Positions 42,071-51,596 are shown, counted from the stretch's first letter. The stretch is DNA of 64,000 bases from Mycolicibacterium sp. HK-90 (GCF_030486405.1 NZ_CP129613.1:5022001-5086000); one strand, 5' to 3'. A program made the numbers and translations. The notes: generated from the sequence alone by a model not told the origin.

Positions 42071-42787
42071 ATGCTGCGGCGTGTGCTCACCGCGCTGACC
42101 TGGGGTCTGGTCGCTGCCTCGTCGCTGCTCCTCGGCGCCGTCGCGGGCGTGATCCGGGACTGGAACCAACGCCTCGTCGGCCTCGTCCTCGGCTTCGGCG
42201 CCGGCGCACTCATTTCCAGCATCTCCTTCGAACTCGCCGAGGAAGGCTTCCGCGCCAGCGGCGCCTGGGCAGTGGCACTCGGCCTCGCGATCGGCGCGGT
42301 GGTGTTCTACCTCGCCGACAAGGCAGTGGACCGGTTGGGCCGCAACGGAACCCAGACGGCAGGGCTACCCCTGCTGCTGGGCGCGCTGCTCGACGGTATC
42401 CCCGAGCAGGCCGCGCTCGGCATCGGCGTCGCGACCGGGGCCGGTGTCAGCCTGGCACTGGTGGTGTCGATCTTCGTGTCGAACCTGCCCGAGGCCATCG
42501 GATCGGCCAGCGACATGAGATCTGCCCACGAGCCCGCGAGCCGCATCGTCGGCGGTTGGGCCGCGATCGCCGCGCTGTGCGCGTTGGCCACCGTCGGCGG
42601 CTACCAGCTCCAGCATGTCGCCGGTGCCCAATTCCAGGGTGGGATCAACGGTTTCGCCGCCGGCGCGCTACTGGTGATGCTGGTCGGCTCGATGATCCCC
42701 GAGGCGACCGAGAAGGCGGGCGAGAACGCCGGGCTCGCCGCGGTACTGGGATTCGCGGTCGCCGCCGGGCTTTCGCTGGCCGGCTGA
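42071..42787 (+). CDS. ZIP-family divalent metal transporter
   Basis: A 238-aa membrane protein with about seven to eight helices. The ZIP metal-site motifs are seen in helix 4 (LLGALLDGIPEQAALGI; the polar D-G-I-P-E replaces H-N-x-P-E) and helix 5 (VSIFVSNLPEAIGSA). The H-to-D change at the canonical first ligand may alter metal preference. The family moves Zn, Fe, Mn or other divalent ions toward the cytoplasm. The gene is 25 nt upstream of the Lgt-like gene and may be the first gene of that operon. Confidence 0.85.
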   Translation: MLRRVLTALTWGLVAASSLLLGAVAGVIRDWNQRLVGLVLGFGAGALISSISFELAEEGFRASGAWAVALGLAIGAVVFYLADKAVDRLGRNGTQTAGLPLLLGALLDGIPEQAALGIGVATGAGVSLALVVSIFVSNLPEAIGSASDMRSAHEPASRIVGGWAAIAALCALATVGGYQLQHVAGAQFQGGINGFAAGALLVMLVGSMIPEATEKAGENAGLAAVLGFAVAAGLSLAG

Positions 42788-42812
42788 ACCGGCACGGGGA
42801 TAGGTTCGGCTG

Positions 42813-43598
42813 GTGACTGCGCAGTGGCACCTCGGCCCCGTCAGCGTCGAGGTGCACAACCTGTTCGTCGCGCTCGGGGTGTTCGCCGCACTGCTGGTGT
42901 TCATCGCCGAGGCGCGGCGCCGCGGTGCGGTCAACGAGCAGTCCGTGGTCGCGGCGGCCGGCGCCCTGATCGGCGGCGCCATCGGCATGAGGCTGACGGG
43001 CTGGCTCCGCCACCTCGATTTCAGCGCCAACCCCAGCCTGGCGCAGGCATGGGAGTTCGGCTCGCGCAGCATCCTCGGCGGCCTGCTCGGCGCCTATCTC
43101 GGGGTACTGATCGCCAAGCGACTCGGCGGCTACCGGGGCAAGACCGGCGACCTGTTCGCCCCCGCGGTGGCCCTCGGCATGGCCATCGGCCGGATCGGCT
43201 GCCACCTCACCGAGGCCCCCGGCCGGCCCACCGCTCTGCCGTGGGGCATCCACGCACCGGCCGACACGCCCGAATGCCCGGGCTGTCTGACCGGCGCTGC
43301 CATGCACCCGTCATTCCTGTACGAAATCGCGTTCCAACTCGCCGCGTTCGCCGTCTTGCTGTGGCTGCGCCCCCGCATCGGCCGGCCCGGCGAACTGTTC
43401 GTACTCTACGTCGCCGGCTACGCGGTGTTCCGGTTCCTCGTCGAGTTCGTCCGCGCCAATCAGACCGTGTGGCTGGACCTGACCCGCCCACAATGGTTCC
43501 TGCTGCCGTCGTTGCTGATCCTGGGATTTCGGCTGTGGTACGGCTACCGCCGCGGGTACTATCGCAACGCAGCCCGGACTCAGGAGGTGCCCGCATGA
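42813..43598 (+). CDS. Lgt-like (prolipoprotein diacylglyceryl transferase family) membrane protein with altered active site
   Basis: A 261-aa protein of about seven helices with the Lgt fold signature GRIGCHLTEAPGRPT, HPSFLYEIAFQ and FRFLVEFVRANQT. True Lgt has GRIxNFINGE; here Asn is replaced by Cys and the NGE end is lost. The loop that carries the important His in Lgt (S-F-H-G-G-L) reads SILGGLLG, with Leu instead of His. It is thus a divergent paralogue, probably using the same lipid donor type or membrane pocket for another reaction. GTG start. Its stop overlaps the next gene (ATGA), and the block continues into a radical SAM gene. Confidence 0.82.
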   Translation: MTAQWHLGPVSVEVHNLFVALGVFAALLVFIAEARRRGAVNEQSVVAAAGALIGGAIGMRLTGWLRHLDFSANPSLAQAWEFGSRSILGGLLGAYLGVLIAKRLGGYRGKTGDLFAPAVALGMAIGRIGCHLTEAPGRPTALPWGIHAPADTPECPGCLTGAAMHPSFLYEIAFQLAAFAVLLWLRPRIGRPGELFVLYVAGYAVFRFLVEFVRANQTVWLDLTRPQWFLLPSLLILGFRLWYGYRRGYYRNAARTQEVPA

Positions 43599-44092
43599 CG
43601 ACACCACCTGACCAGCCTGACGACACCCCTCCCCAGGGCTTCGTACCACCGGCGTTCGGCCCACAAGACTTTGAGCCACAAGGCATCCCACCCGGCTATC
43701 ACGGTGGCCCGCCTCCACCCCAGAACTACCCCGTCTATGAGTACCCGCCAGGCTATCCATATGGACCGCCGCCGCCACCCCCGCGGCGCATCTCCGTCCT
43801 CATGGTGATCCTCGGTCCGTTTCTCTACGCCGCACTCAATCTGGTGATCGGGTTCGCCGCGTTCGCGGGCGCCGCCGCCGCGGACACATCCGGCGGCAGT
43901 GCCAACGCGGTCGTCGGCGGCGCCGCACTACTGTTGGCCCTCATCGCGTTCGGCGGCGGCACCTTGCTGTTGCTTTCGAAGAACCCGACGGCCAGGGGCC
44001 TGGGCGTGGGGCTGATGGTCGGTTGGGCGCTGGTCTCGCTGTTCACGGCCGGGATCTGCACCGGCATCAATCCCGAGATGTACGCATCGTGA
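43595..44092 (+). CDS. Small membrane protein with Pro/Tyr-rich cytoplasmic N-terminus
   Basis: A 165-aa protein. Residues 1-65 are Pro-, Gly- and Tyr-rich (PPPPQNYPVYEYPPGYPYG) and probably disordered. Two to three hydrophobic helices follow (about 70-95, 108-130, 138-158). The ATG overlaps the Lgt-like stop and has AGGAGG upstream, and its own stop overlaps the GTG of the radical SAM gene. This layout (Pro-rich tail plus helices) is frequent in actinobacterial membrane proteins of unknown function. Its fixed place between the Lgt-like and radical SAM genes suggests a role in scaffolding or holding the substrate. Confidence 0.75.
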   Translation: MTTPPDQPDDTPPQGFVPPAFGPQDFEPQGIPPGYHGGPPPPQNYPVYEYPPGYPYGPPPPPPRRISVLMVILGPFLYAALNLVIGFAAFAGAAAADTSGGSANAVVGGAALLLALIAFGGGTLLLLSKNPTARGLGVGLMVGWALVSLFTAGICTGINPEMYAS

Positions 44093-45645
44093 GCAGCGGA
44101 ATGGGGTTGCGCGGCGACCGATTGCACCGTTATGTCACCGCGTTCTGCCCACGCTGCCACGACGAGGCGCCCGAGCGCCCGCTGGCCGACGTGGACAGGT
44201 TGTCCGGCGTCCTGGTGGAGCGCGACGGGCAGATCTGGCTCGAACGCGGCTGCCGCACACACGGATTGGTGCGCACACTCTACGACGAGGATCCCGAGAT
44301 CCTGTCCTATCTGGAGGAGTGGACCGCACCGACCAAGGCCCACACTCCCGACGTCGCGGGCAATTTCGACCCGATTCCGTCGGCCTACCTGCGCGGCCTG
44401 CCCGAGATGCAGACCCAGCACACCTGCATCCTGCTCGAAGACATCGCCGAGACCTGCAACCTGCGCTGCCCGACCTGTTTCACCGACAGCTCACCCGATC
44501 TGCGCCATGTGGTGCCCATCGCCGACGTGCTGGCCAGTGTCGACCAGCGGTTGGCCCGCGAGAACGGACGCCTCGACGTCCTGATGCTCAGCGGCGGGGA
44601 ACCGACCCTGCACCCGGACCTCGCCACGTTGCTCGAACAGCTCGTGGCCCGTCCGATCACCCGGATCCTGGTCAACAGCAACGGTATTCGCATCGGTGGC
44701 GACGACGCGCTGCTCGACCTGCTGACCTCGCACCGCGAGCGGGTCGAGGTCTACCTACAGTTCGACGGGCTGACCGAGCGGGCGCACCGCCATCACCGCG
44801 GCGGTGATCTGCGCAGAGTCAAACACCAGGCCCTACAGCGGCTCTCCGAGCGGGAGATCTTCACCACCCTGGTCATGACCACCGCCCTCGGCGTCAATGA
44901 CGACGAGATCGGCGACATGATCCGGCTCGCCCTCGACACCCCCTACGTCGGCGGTCTCACCATCCAGCCGCAGTTCGGCTCCGGGCGGTCCGGCACGATC
45001 GATCCGCTGCATCGGCTCACCCACACCGGGGTGCTCAAACGGCTCGGACCGCAGACCGGCGGTGCGGTCACCTGGCGTGATCTCACCGCGCTGCCCTGCT
45101 CGCACCCGCACTGCTGTTCGGTGGGTTACCTGGTGCGCGACGACAGCGGGCAGTGGCGCTCGCTGGTATCGCTGATCGGCCACGACAGCCTGAAAGAGAA
45201 GCTCGGCCTGGTGTCGAACCGGATCGCCGACACCGAGATTCCGCGGCAAATGCGCATGGCGGTCCAGGAATCCCTGCTCGGTCTGCTCTCCGAACAGTCG
45301 TCCCTGTCGCACCCACAGATCGGCGACGTGTGGCGGGCCATCTGTGAGAGCTGCGATCTGGGCATGGGCACGCTGCTGACCCTCGCGTCCTCGGCGTTGC
45401 CGGGTCGGCGCCGAAAGGTCCGCCGGCTGCTCGGCGAGCGGGTGGTGCGGCTGACGGTCAAGCCGTTCATGGACATGTCCACGATGATCGAGGAACGCCT
45501 GACCCAGTGCTGTGTACACGTCGGCACCCGCTCCACCCAGGACCAGTGCGCCCCGTTCTGTGCCGTGCAGGCCTGGCCCGCGCTCGGGCGTCAACGATTG
45601 TCGCTGTCGGCCGGGCAGGCCTTACCGCTCATCGAGATTCGATAG
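44089..45645 (+). CDS. MJ0619/Tes-family radical SAM enzyme
   Basis: A 518-aa radical SAM protein. An N-terminal zinc-ribbon-like segment (FCPRCHDE, then CRTHGLVRTLY) is followed by the [4Fe-4S]-SAM motif in ETCNLRCPTCFTDSSP (CxxxCxxC) and SGGEPTLHPD. The C-terminal part has the extra Cys clusters of the MJ0619/tetraether-synthase group: LPCSHPHCCS, CESCDLG, and FMD...RLTQCCVHV...QCAPFCAVQ. This group includes enzymes that form C-C bonds between lipid tails or modify cofactors. The GTG start overlaps the small membrane gene. Together with the Lgt-like protein it suggests modification of a membrane lipid. Reaction and substrate are inferred. Confidence 0.85.
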   Translation: MSSGMGLRGDRLHRYVTAFCPRCHDEAPERPLADVDRLSGVLVERDGQIWLERGCRTHGLVRTLYDEDPEILSYLEEWTAPTKAHTPDVAGNFDPIPSAYLRGLPEMQTQHTCILLEDIAETCNLRCPTCFTDSSPDLRHVVPIADVLASVDQRLARENGRLDVLMLSGGEPTLHPDLATLLEQLVARPITRILVNSNGIRIGGDDALLDLLTSHRERVEVYLQFDGLTERAHRHHRGGDLRRVKHQALQRLSEREIFTTLVMTTALGVNDDEIGDMIRLALDTPYVGGLTIQPQFGSGRSGTIDPLHRLTHTGVLKRLGPQTGGAVTWRDLTALPCSHPHCCSVGYLVRDDSGQWRSLVSLIGHDSLKEKLGLVSNRIADTEIPRQMRMAVQESLLGLLSEQSSLSHPQIGDVWRAICESCDLGMGTLLTLASSALPGRRRKVRRLLGERVVRLTVKPFMDMSTMIEERLTQCCVHVGTRSTQDQCAPFCAVQAWPALGRQRLSLSAGQALPLIEIR

Positions 45646-45846
45646 CGACGCAGGCCCGCAACCGGGCACGGCGGGTCCGGCACAGGCCGCAGGCCAGCAG
45701 GTCAACACCGCTTTCTGCCAGGCGCCAGTGGCAGAAACTGTGAACTACTGTTCCTAACCGTCCTCTTAAGCTGCTAACTTCGCTTGAAGTGGGTGTCCCA
45801 CTGCCGGGGGCCTGCCACCTTTTTGGACCAGTCAGGAGTGAATGCC

Positions 45847-46950
45847 TTGAAGATGACCAATCTCAGTACGGCCTTCGCCGCAGCGGCCATCGCCGCCGCA
45901 GCGATCGTCGCCAGCGCCCCGGGTGCGCTGGCCGACGACAGCGCCGTCACCACCGCCTCGCTCGGTAGCCAGGCCAAGCTCGACAACGGCAATGTGGTTC
46001 AGGGCTGGACCGTCACCGATCTCAAGCCCAGCACCGACACCATCGACTACCAGCCCCGCGGGACCCTGTGGGAGGTCACCGCCACCAACGAGGCCCTCGA
46101 GGGCTCGGTGACGCCGATCGTCTCCAACTTCAACATCCGCGCGGCTGACGGCAAGAACTACCGCGCGCTGTTCCAGGTTGCCAGCCCACAGGGCGTCAAC
46201 CCGGCCACCATCTCGCAGGGCCAGAAGACCAGCGGCAAGATCTACTTCGACGTGACCGAGGCCCAGCCGACCACCGTCGTCTACAACGCCGGCGGTCGCG
46301 ACCTGCTGGTGTGGGACAAGGCCAGCGCGCCTGCAGCTGCACCCGCCGCCGGTGCCCCCAAGCGCCCCGCCCCCGCCGCCGCTCCGGCTGCCAGCCCGGC
46401 CGCCGCCGCGCCCGCAACCGCGGCTCCGGCTGCTGTCTCCCCGGCACCCGCACCTGCCGCCACCCCGGCCGCCCCGGCCGGCACCGGCGCAGGCAGCCGC
46501 GCGGCGGACCTGCCCGCCGCGACCCCGGATACTGCAGCCACCCCGGCCGCAACCCCGGCCGGCACCGAAGCCGTTCCGGGTGCTCCGGCTCCGGCCGCTC
46601 CCGCGCCGGGCGCTCCGGCAGCTCCCGCCCCGGGCGCTCCGGTTGCCGAGTCGACCCCGGTCGCCCATGGCACGCCGGTCCCTGAGGGTGCCCCGGCACC
46701 CGCCGCCGCCGGTGCAGGCAGCGCCGCCACCGCGGTTCCGCCGGCCGAAGGTGTCCCGGCCGCTCCGGCCCCGGCCGCCACTCCGGTCGAGGGTGCCCCG
46801 GCTCCGGCCGCTCCGGCTCCGGGTGTTCCGGCTCCGGCTGCCCCGGCCTCCGAGCCGGCGCTGGTTCCGGCCGGCACCCAGCCTGTGGTCACCACGCCCG
46901 CCCCGGCCCCCGCGGTCGCCCCGGCGAGCAGCCACGGCAGCGCATCCTGA
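45847..46950 (+). CDS. MPT63-like secreted protein with long Pro/Ala-rich C-terminal tail
   Basis: A 367-aa protein. After a signal peptide (KMTNLSTAFAAAAIAAA..., cleaved near GALA-DD) comes an MPT63/DUF1942 beta-sandwich of about 130 residues with clear markers: LGSQAKLDNGNVVQGWTVTDLK, GSVTPIVSNFNIRAADGKNY, SGKIYFDVT and LLVWD. About 200 residues of Pro/Ala-rich low-complexity sequence (PAPAAAPAASPAA type) follow. M. tuberculosis MPT63 ends after the sandwich, so the tail is an addition that may span the cell wall. I chose TTG 45847, 8 nt after AGGAG; ATG 45853 also fits. The 201-bp region upstream holds the promoter, but I see no certain box. Confidence 0.85.
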   Translation: MKMTNLSTAFAAAAIAAAAIVASAPGALADDSAVTTASLGSQAKLDNGNVVQGWTVTDLKPSTDTIDYQPRGTLWEVTATNEALEGSVTPIVSNFNIRAADGKNYRALFQVASPQGVNPATISQGQKTSGKIYFDVTEAQPTTVVYNAGGRDLLVWDKASAPAAAPAAGAPKRPAPAAAPAASPAAAAPATAAPAAVSPAPAPAATPAAPAGTGAGSRAADLPAATPDTAATPAATPAGTEAVPGAPAPAAPAPGAPAAPAPGAPVAESTPVAHGTPVPEGAPAPAAAGAGSAATAVPPAEGVPAAPAPAATPVEGAPAPAAPAPGVPAPAAPASEPALVPAGTQPVVTTPAPAPAVAPASSHGSAS

Positions 46951-46964
46951 ATTAGCCAGTCAGG

Positions 46965-47004
46965 CAACGGCCGGACGCGGGCAACCGCGTTCGGCCGTTG
47001 TTTT
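46965..47004 (+). terminator. Rho-independent terminator of the MPT63-like gene
   Basis: CAACGGCCG (46965-46973) pairs with CGGCCGTTG (46992-47000) and ACGCG (46975-46979) with CGCGT (46986-46990), giving a long GC stem with a 6-nt loop. TTTTGTG follows directly. It starts 15 nt after the TGA. This is the clearest intrinsic terminator in the window. Confidence 0.88.
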
Positions 47005-47031
47005 GTGTGGAGACTCCCACGGTTGGGGACG

Positions 47032-47171
47032 CCGCTTTCCACGCGCGGGCTACCGATCGCGTGGTTTGGCGACCCCACGGTAGAAAACGGTGGACCGGTC
47101 CCGCGTGTGCGTTCGCCGTTTTCTACGCGCGGGTCGCTCCGACGCCGAGATCACAACCCCACGGTAGGAAT
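47032..47171. repeat. Intergenic repeat block with an 11-bp perfect inverted repeat
   Basis: The gap between the terminator and ppx2 contains related units. CCCACGGT occurs three times (with GACT, GACC or AACC before it). CTTTCCACGCGCGGGCT and TTTTCTACGCGCGGGTC are near copies. GTAGAAAACGG (47080-47090) and CCGTTTTCTAC (47116-47126) form an 11-bp perfect inverted repeat with a 25-nt loop. No gene is apparent. It may be a small dispersed element or a structured RNA. Confidence 0.6.
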
Positions 47172-47201
47172 CGGCGCACAGGGAGCGTTGACGAGAACGA
47201 G

Positions 47202-48146
47202 TCAGGCGATCGACAGTGCGATGCCGTCGAGAATGTCGTGCTCGCTGACCACGAGTTCGCCGATACCGGCCCGATCCCCGAGCACGGCCGCCAACTCCTC
47301 GACGATGATCGCGCCGCCGCCGATCACATCGGCACGGCCGGCATGCATCGGGCCGAGGGCCAGGCGGTCGGCCTTCGTCATGCCGATCAGTTGTTCGCAC
47401 ACCCCGAGAAGGTCATCGAATCCGATGCGGGACAGGTGGATCGCATCGGCATCGTATTCAGTCATTCCCTGCGCCAGCGCCGAGAGCGTGGTCATCGTCC
47501 CGGCCACGCCCACCCAGGTGTGCGCGCCGTCGACCGGCACCACCCGCAGCGCCTCGGCCAGGCCGTCGCGGACCACGGCCCGAGCCTGTGCCACTTCCGC
47601 TGCGGTGGGCGGATCGGAGTGCAGGCACCGTTCGGTGAGCCGGACACAACCGATGTCGGCGGAGAAACTGGCCTGCACCGCCGCGCTGCCCAGCACCACC
47701 TCGGTCGAACCGCCACCCAGATCCACGACCACGAATGGGCCTGCGGCAGCGTCGAGTTCACCGACCGCGCCGCGGAACGACAGCTCGGCCTCCTCGGTGC
47801 CGGTGATCACCTCGGCCACCGAACCCGGAACCACCTTGCCCAGCAGGCGCGCTGTCATCGCGAAGAACTCATCACGGTTACCGGCATCACGCGCCGCAGA
47901 AGTGGCCACCATCCGCACGGCACCCACCGATCGCTCGGCCATCAGCGCCGCGTAATCGGCGAGAGCGGATTCGGTGCGGGCCAAGGCTTCCGGCGCAAAC
48001 TGCCCGGTGGCGTCGACGCCCTGACCCAGTCGCACGATCCGCATCTCGCGGTGCACGTCGCGCAGCTTTCCGTCCACGACGTCGGCGATCAGCAGACGAA
48101 TCGAGTTGGTGCCGCAGTCGATTGCGCTGACCCGCCTCAAACCCAT
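47202..48146 (-). CDS. ppx2: Exopolyphosphatase/GppA family phosphatase (Ppx2)
   Basis: A 314-aa protein of the Ppx/GppA actin-like ATPase-fold family. Phosphate-binding motif 1 is AIDCGTNSIRLLIADV, the second is VVVDLGGGSTEVVLG, and VGVAGTMTTLSALAQG is the adenosine-type third loop. The catalytic Glu sits in ITGTEEAELSF. It corresponds by position and size to M. tuberculosis Rv1026, reported to hydrolyse polyphosphate or (p)ppGpp-related substrates. The gene overlaps the DUF501 gene by 10 bp and is the last of the eno-ftsB-DUF501-ppx2 series. Confidence 0.92.
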   Translation of the reverse strand: MGLRRVSAIDCGTNSIRLLIADVVDGKLRDVHREMRIVRLGQGVDATGQFAPEALARTESALADYAALMAERSVGAVRMVATSAARDAGNRDEFFAMTARLLGKVVPGSVAEVITGTEEAELSFRGAVGELDAAAGPFVVVDLGGGSTEVVLGSAAVQASFSADIGCVRLTERCLHSDPPTAAEVAQARAVVRDGLAEALRVVPVDGAHTWVGVAGTMTTLSALAQGMTEYDADAIHLSRIGFDDLLGVCEQLIGMTKADRLALGPMHAGRADVIGGGAIIVEELAAVLGDRAGIGELVVSEHDILDGIALSIA

Positions 48147-48628
48147 ACCTCTCGATCCAGAATTCCGGCCATCGCCGGCTCGGCGGCCAGCACCGCCAGT
48201 GCCTCGTCACCAAAAGGATTGACCCCGGGGCCTTTTGCCAACGAATGGGCCATCACCACATGCAGGCATTTGACCCGGTCGGGCATGCCGCCACCGGTGA
48301 ACGTGGTTCCCAACGATTCGATCGCATCGCGCTCGGCGAGGTAGGACTCGTGCGCCCGCCGGTAGGCCGCCGCCAATTCTTCGTCCTGCTGCAGGCGTTC
48401 GGTCATCTCCCGCATCAGACCCGACGATTCCAGCCGGCTGGCGGCCGCGGTCAACGCGGGATGCGTCAGGTAGTACAGCGTCGGAAACGGCGTGCCATCA
48501 AGAAGTCTGGGCGCGGTTTTCACCACGCCGGGCTCGCCGTTGGGGCAGCGGTAGGCGATCTCCAGGACCCCACGCGGTTCACGACCCAATTGCCGTTCCA
48601 CGGCCTCGATGTCGGCGGGATCAACCAC
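48137..48628 (-). CDS. DUF501 family protein
   Basis: A 163-aa conserved actinobacterial protein (Rv1025-like). Typical segments are ADIEAVERQLGREPRGVLEIAYRCPNG, then PFPTLYYLTHP, and the C-terminal RVKCLHVVMAHSLAKGPGVNPFG, which are the family's hallmarks. The function is unknown. GTG 48628 (preceded by AGAGG) is preferred to the longer Arg-rich frame, which runs inside the ftsB-like gene. It overlaps ftsB-like by 8 bp and ppx2 by 10 bp, showing a tight operon. Confidence 0.9.
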   Translation of the reverse strand: MVDPADIEAVERQLGREPRGVLEIAYRCPNGEPGVVKTAPRLLDGTPFPTLYYLTHPALTAAASRLESSGLMREMTERLQQDEELAAAYRRAHESYLAERDAIESLGTTFTGGGMPDRVKCLHVVMAHSLAKGPGVNPFGDEALAVLAAEPAMAGILDREVWV

Positions 48629-49316
48629 GGGGACCTCTGGTCGGCTCGGCGGGCGGTGGGGCAGGCGGCGCGCCCGGTGCGGGCGGAGGGCCACCGATGG
48701 TCGGCGAAACCCCGTGCGGCTCATCGGCAATCGTGTGCCACAGCGACGTGTACCAGGGCTGCCCGGCCGGTACCGTCGAGCCCGGCGGCACCGGCTCGCC
48801 CGGTTCCCCGGACACCACGGCCCCCGGGGGCAGTTGCACCTGGTACGGGGTGTCGCCGGGCATCACGAAGCCCAGCCGTTCACGGGCCTGGGCGGCGATG
48901 TACACCGGGTCGGCCAGTTTGACCTTCTGCTGTTCCAGTTCGGCGATCTGGACCCGCAATTGTTCCTCGCTGGCCTTGAGTTGCTTCATCTCGGTGCGCT
49001 GGGCGAAATAGGTACGCACCGGCCCGGCGATGGTCAACGTCAGCACACACACCACCGCGGCCAGGATCGCCGCCCGCCGCGCCGTCGACCCGAACCGCAG
49101 CTCGGACTGCATCTCGGCCTGCTGTTGAGCTTGGACCGCAATGGCTTTGGTGACGGTTTCGTCGGCCACCGGCTCGGCCTGGGCCGGACGGGCTTCGACC
49201 GCCCGGCGACGGGCCTGAGAAGCGCGCGGCCGATTCGACTCCCCGACCTTGCCCGGCTTACCGGGGCGTGAGGCCGGGGAACGTCGCTTCGGATCGGGCC
49301 GCTTCGCTTCGGGCAT
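48621..49316 (-). CDS. ftsB: FtsB/DivIC-family cell division protein
   Basis: A 231-aa membrane protein. A basic cytoplasmic N-terminus of about 80 residues is followed by one transmembrane helix (RRAAILAAVVCVLTLTIAG, about 79-97), then a short coiled coil (EMKQLKASEEQLRVQIAELEQ) and the DivIC motif YIAAQARERLGFVMPGD. The tail is Pro-rich. FtsB links FtsQ and FtsL in the divisome. It corresponds to Rv1024 by position. A Pro-rich extracytoplasmic end of about 60 residues is longer than in E. coli FtsB, as in other mycobacteria. Confidence 0.9.
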   Translation of the reverse strand: MPEAKRPDPKRRSPASRPGKPGKVGESNRPRASQARRRAVEARPAQAEPVADETVTKAIAVQAQQQAEMQSELRFGSTARRAAILAAVVCVLTLTIAGPVRTYFAQRTEMKQLKASEEQLRVQIAELEQQKVKLADPVYIAAQARERLGFVMPGDTPYQVQLPPGAVVSGEPGEPVPPGSTVPAGQPWYTSLWHTIADEPHGVSPTIGGPPPAPGAPPAPPPAEPTRGPRG

Positions 49317-49340
49317 CGGCGTGGTGCGCAGGCGCCTGCG

Positions 49341-50699
<1,359 letters not shown>

Positions 50700-50708
50700 T
50701 CACACATG

Positions 50709-51440
50709 TCACAAGCCGTGGCCGGCGGCATACGCCGTCGCCCAGTCCCGGACCATTCGGGCGTACTGCTCGGAGTTGTTGTAGGCCTTCAGCGCCTTCA
50801 TCCAGCCCCGTGGGGTGGACAGGTCCTTGCCGTACCAGCACAGCAGACCGGCCGCAGAGAGAGCGGCGTCGTCGAAGTTGTCGGGGCTCACCACCCCGTC
50901 GTTGTTGGCGTCGACCCCGAAATGCCCCCAGGTCTCCGGAATGAACTGCATCGGACCCATGGCCCGGTCCATCTTCGGGTCGCCGTCCAGCTTGCCCTTG
51001 TCGGTGTCGGCGATGTGCAGGTTGCCTGCCGTGCCGTCGAGCTGCACACCGCGAATCGGCGGGGTGACGTCACCGTTGCGGGCGATCATCGCGCCCCGGT
51101 AGGTGCCGTGGTGACTCTCGACCATGCCGATGCCGGCCAGGGTCGTCCAGGTCACCTGGCAATTGGGGTTCTCCACCTCGGCAACCCGGGCGGCGTAGGC
51201 GTACGCCTCCAGGGCGTTGACGGGCATGCCCAGCGCGGGAGCGCGCTCCGCTGCCCATTGGTGCAGCTGATCGGCGGGTCTGCCCTTGGCGTAGGTGTCC
51301 ACGGCGGGCACCTGGGCTCCGGCCGGAGGAGGCACACCTTCGGGAATTGGGGTGCCGAGATGCCACGAACAGCTGGATGCCAACAGCAGCGCTGTCGCAG
51401 CAACCACGGCGACAGCCCGCAGCCAACGCACTGGCGACAC
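50709..51440 (-). CDS. lpqU: LpqU lipoprotein, lytic murein transglycosylase
   Basis: A 243-aa lipoprotein with signal peptide and lipobox LLASSC (Cys near residue 24). The mature part is a lytic transglycosylase of the SLT fold. The catalytic Glu lies in LAGIGMVESHHGTYRGA, and the family's RAMGPMQFIPETWGHFGVDANNDG, read here in pieces, and AALSAAGLLCWYG follow. It probably cleaves peptidoglycan outside the membrane. GTG start after GAGGGAG. By position it equals Rv1022, next to eno as in M. tuberculosis. Confidence 0.92.
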   Translation of the reverse strand: MSPVRWLRAVAVVAATALLLASSCSWHLGTPIPEGVPPPAGAQVPAVDTYAKGRPADQLHQWAAERAPALGMPVNALEAYAYAARVAEVENPNCQVTWTTLAGIGMVESHHGTYRGAMIARNGDVTPPIRGVQLDGTAGNLHIADTDKGKLDGDPKMDRAMGPMQFIPETWGHFGVDANNDGVVSPDNFDDAALSAAGLLCWYGKDLSTPRGWMKALKAYNNSEQYARMVRDWATAYAAGHGL

Positions 51441-51566
51441 CGGACTCCCTCAACCCCGCTCTATCTGATTGGCCATCGTCGCATGCGCGGCTATGAACGC
51501 GTCGGGCGACGGTCCCGTGCCCGGAAGACAGCAGGTGAACGCGGCCGTGCCCCCAGGCTCCCCTGC

Positions 51567-51596
51567 TAAGGTGAGCCACGCCTTGCTATGGCAAGG
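51567..51596 (+). promoter_or_regulatory. IdeR-box-like operator of efeUOB
   Basis: TAAGGTGAGCCACGCCTTG (51567-51585) matches the mycobacterial IdeR consensus (TWAGGTWAGSCTWACCTWA) at 14 of 19 positions. An adjoining inverted repeat CCTTGC-tatg-GCAAGG (51581-51596) overlaps it. It lies 60-80 bp before the efeU start, as expected for iron-repressed control of an iron-uptake operon. Confidence 0.6.

Noticed and set aside
46311..47083. Several Pro/Arg/Ala-rich frames over the MPT63-like tail on both strands
   Set aside because: They arise from the low-complexity GCC/CCG-rich tail, which leaves all frames open; only the frame with signal peptide and MPT63 domain is real.
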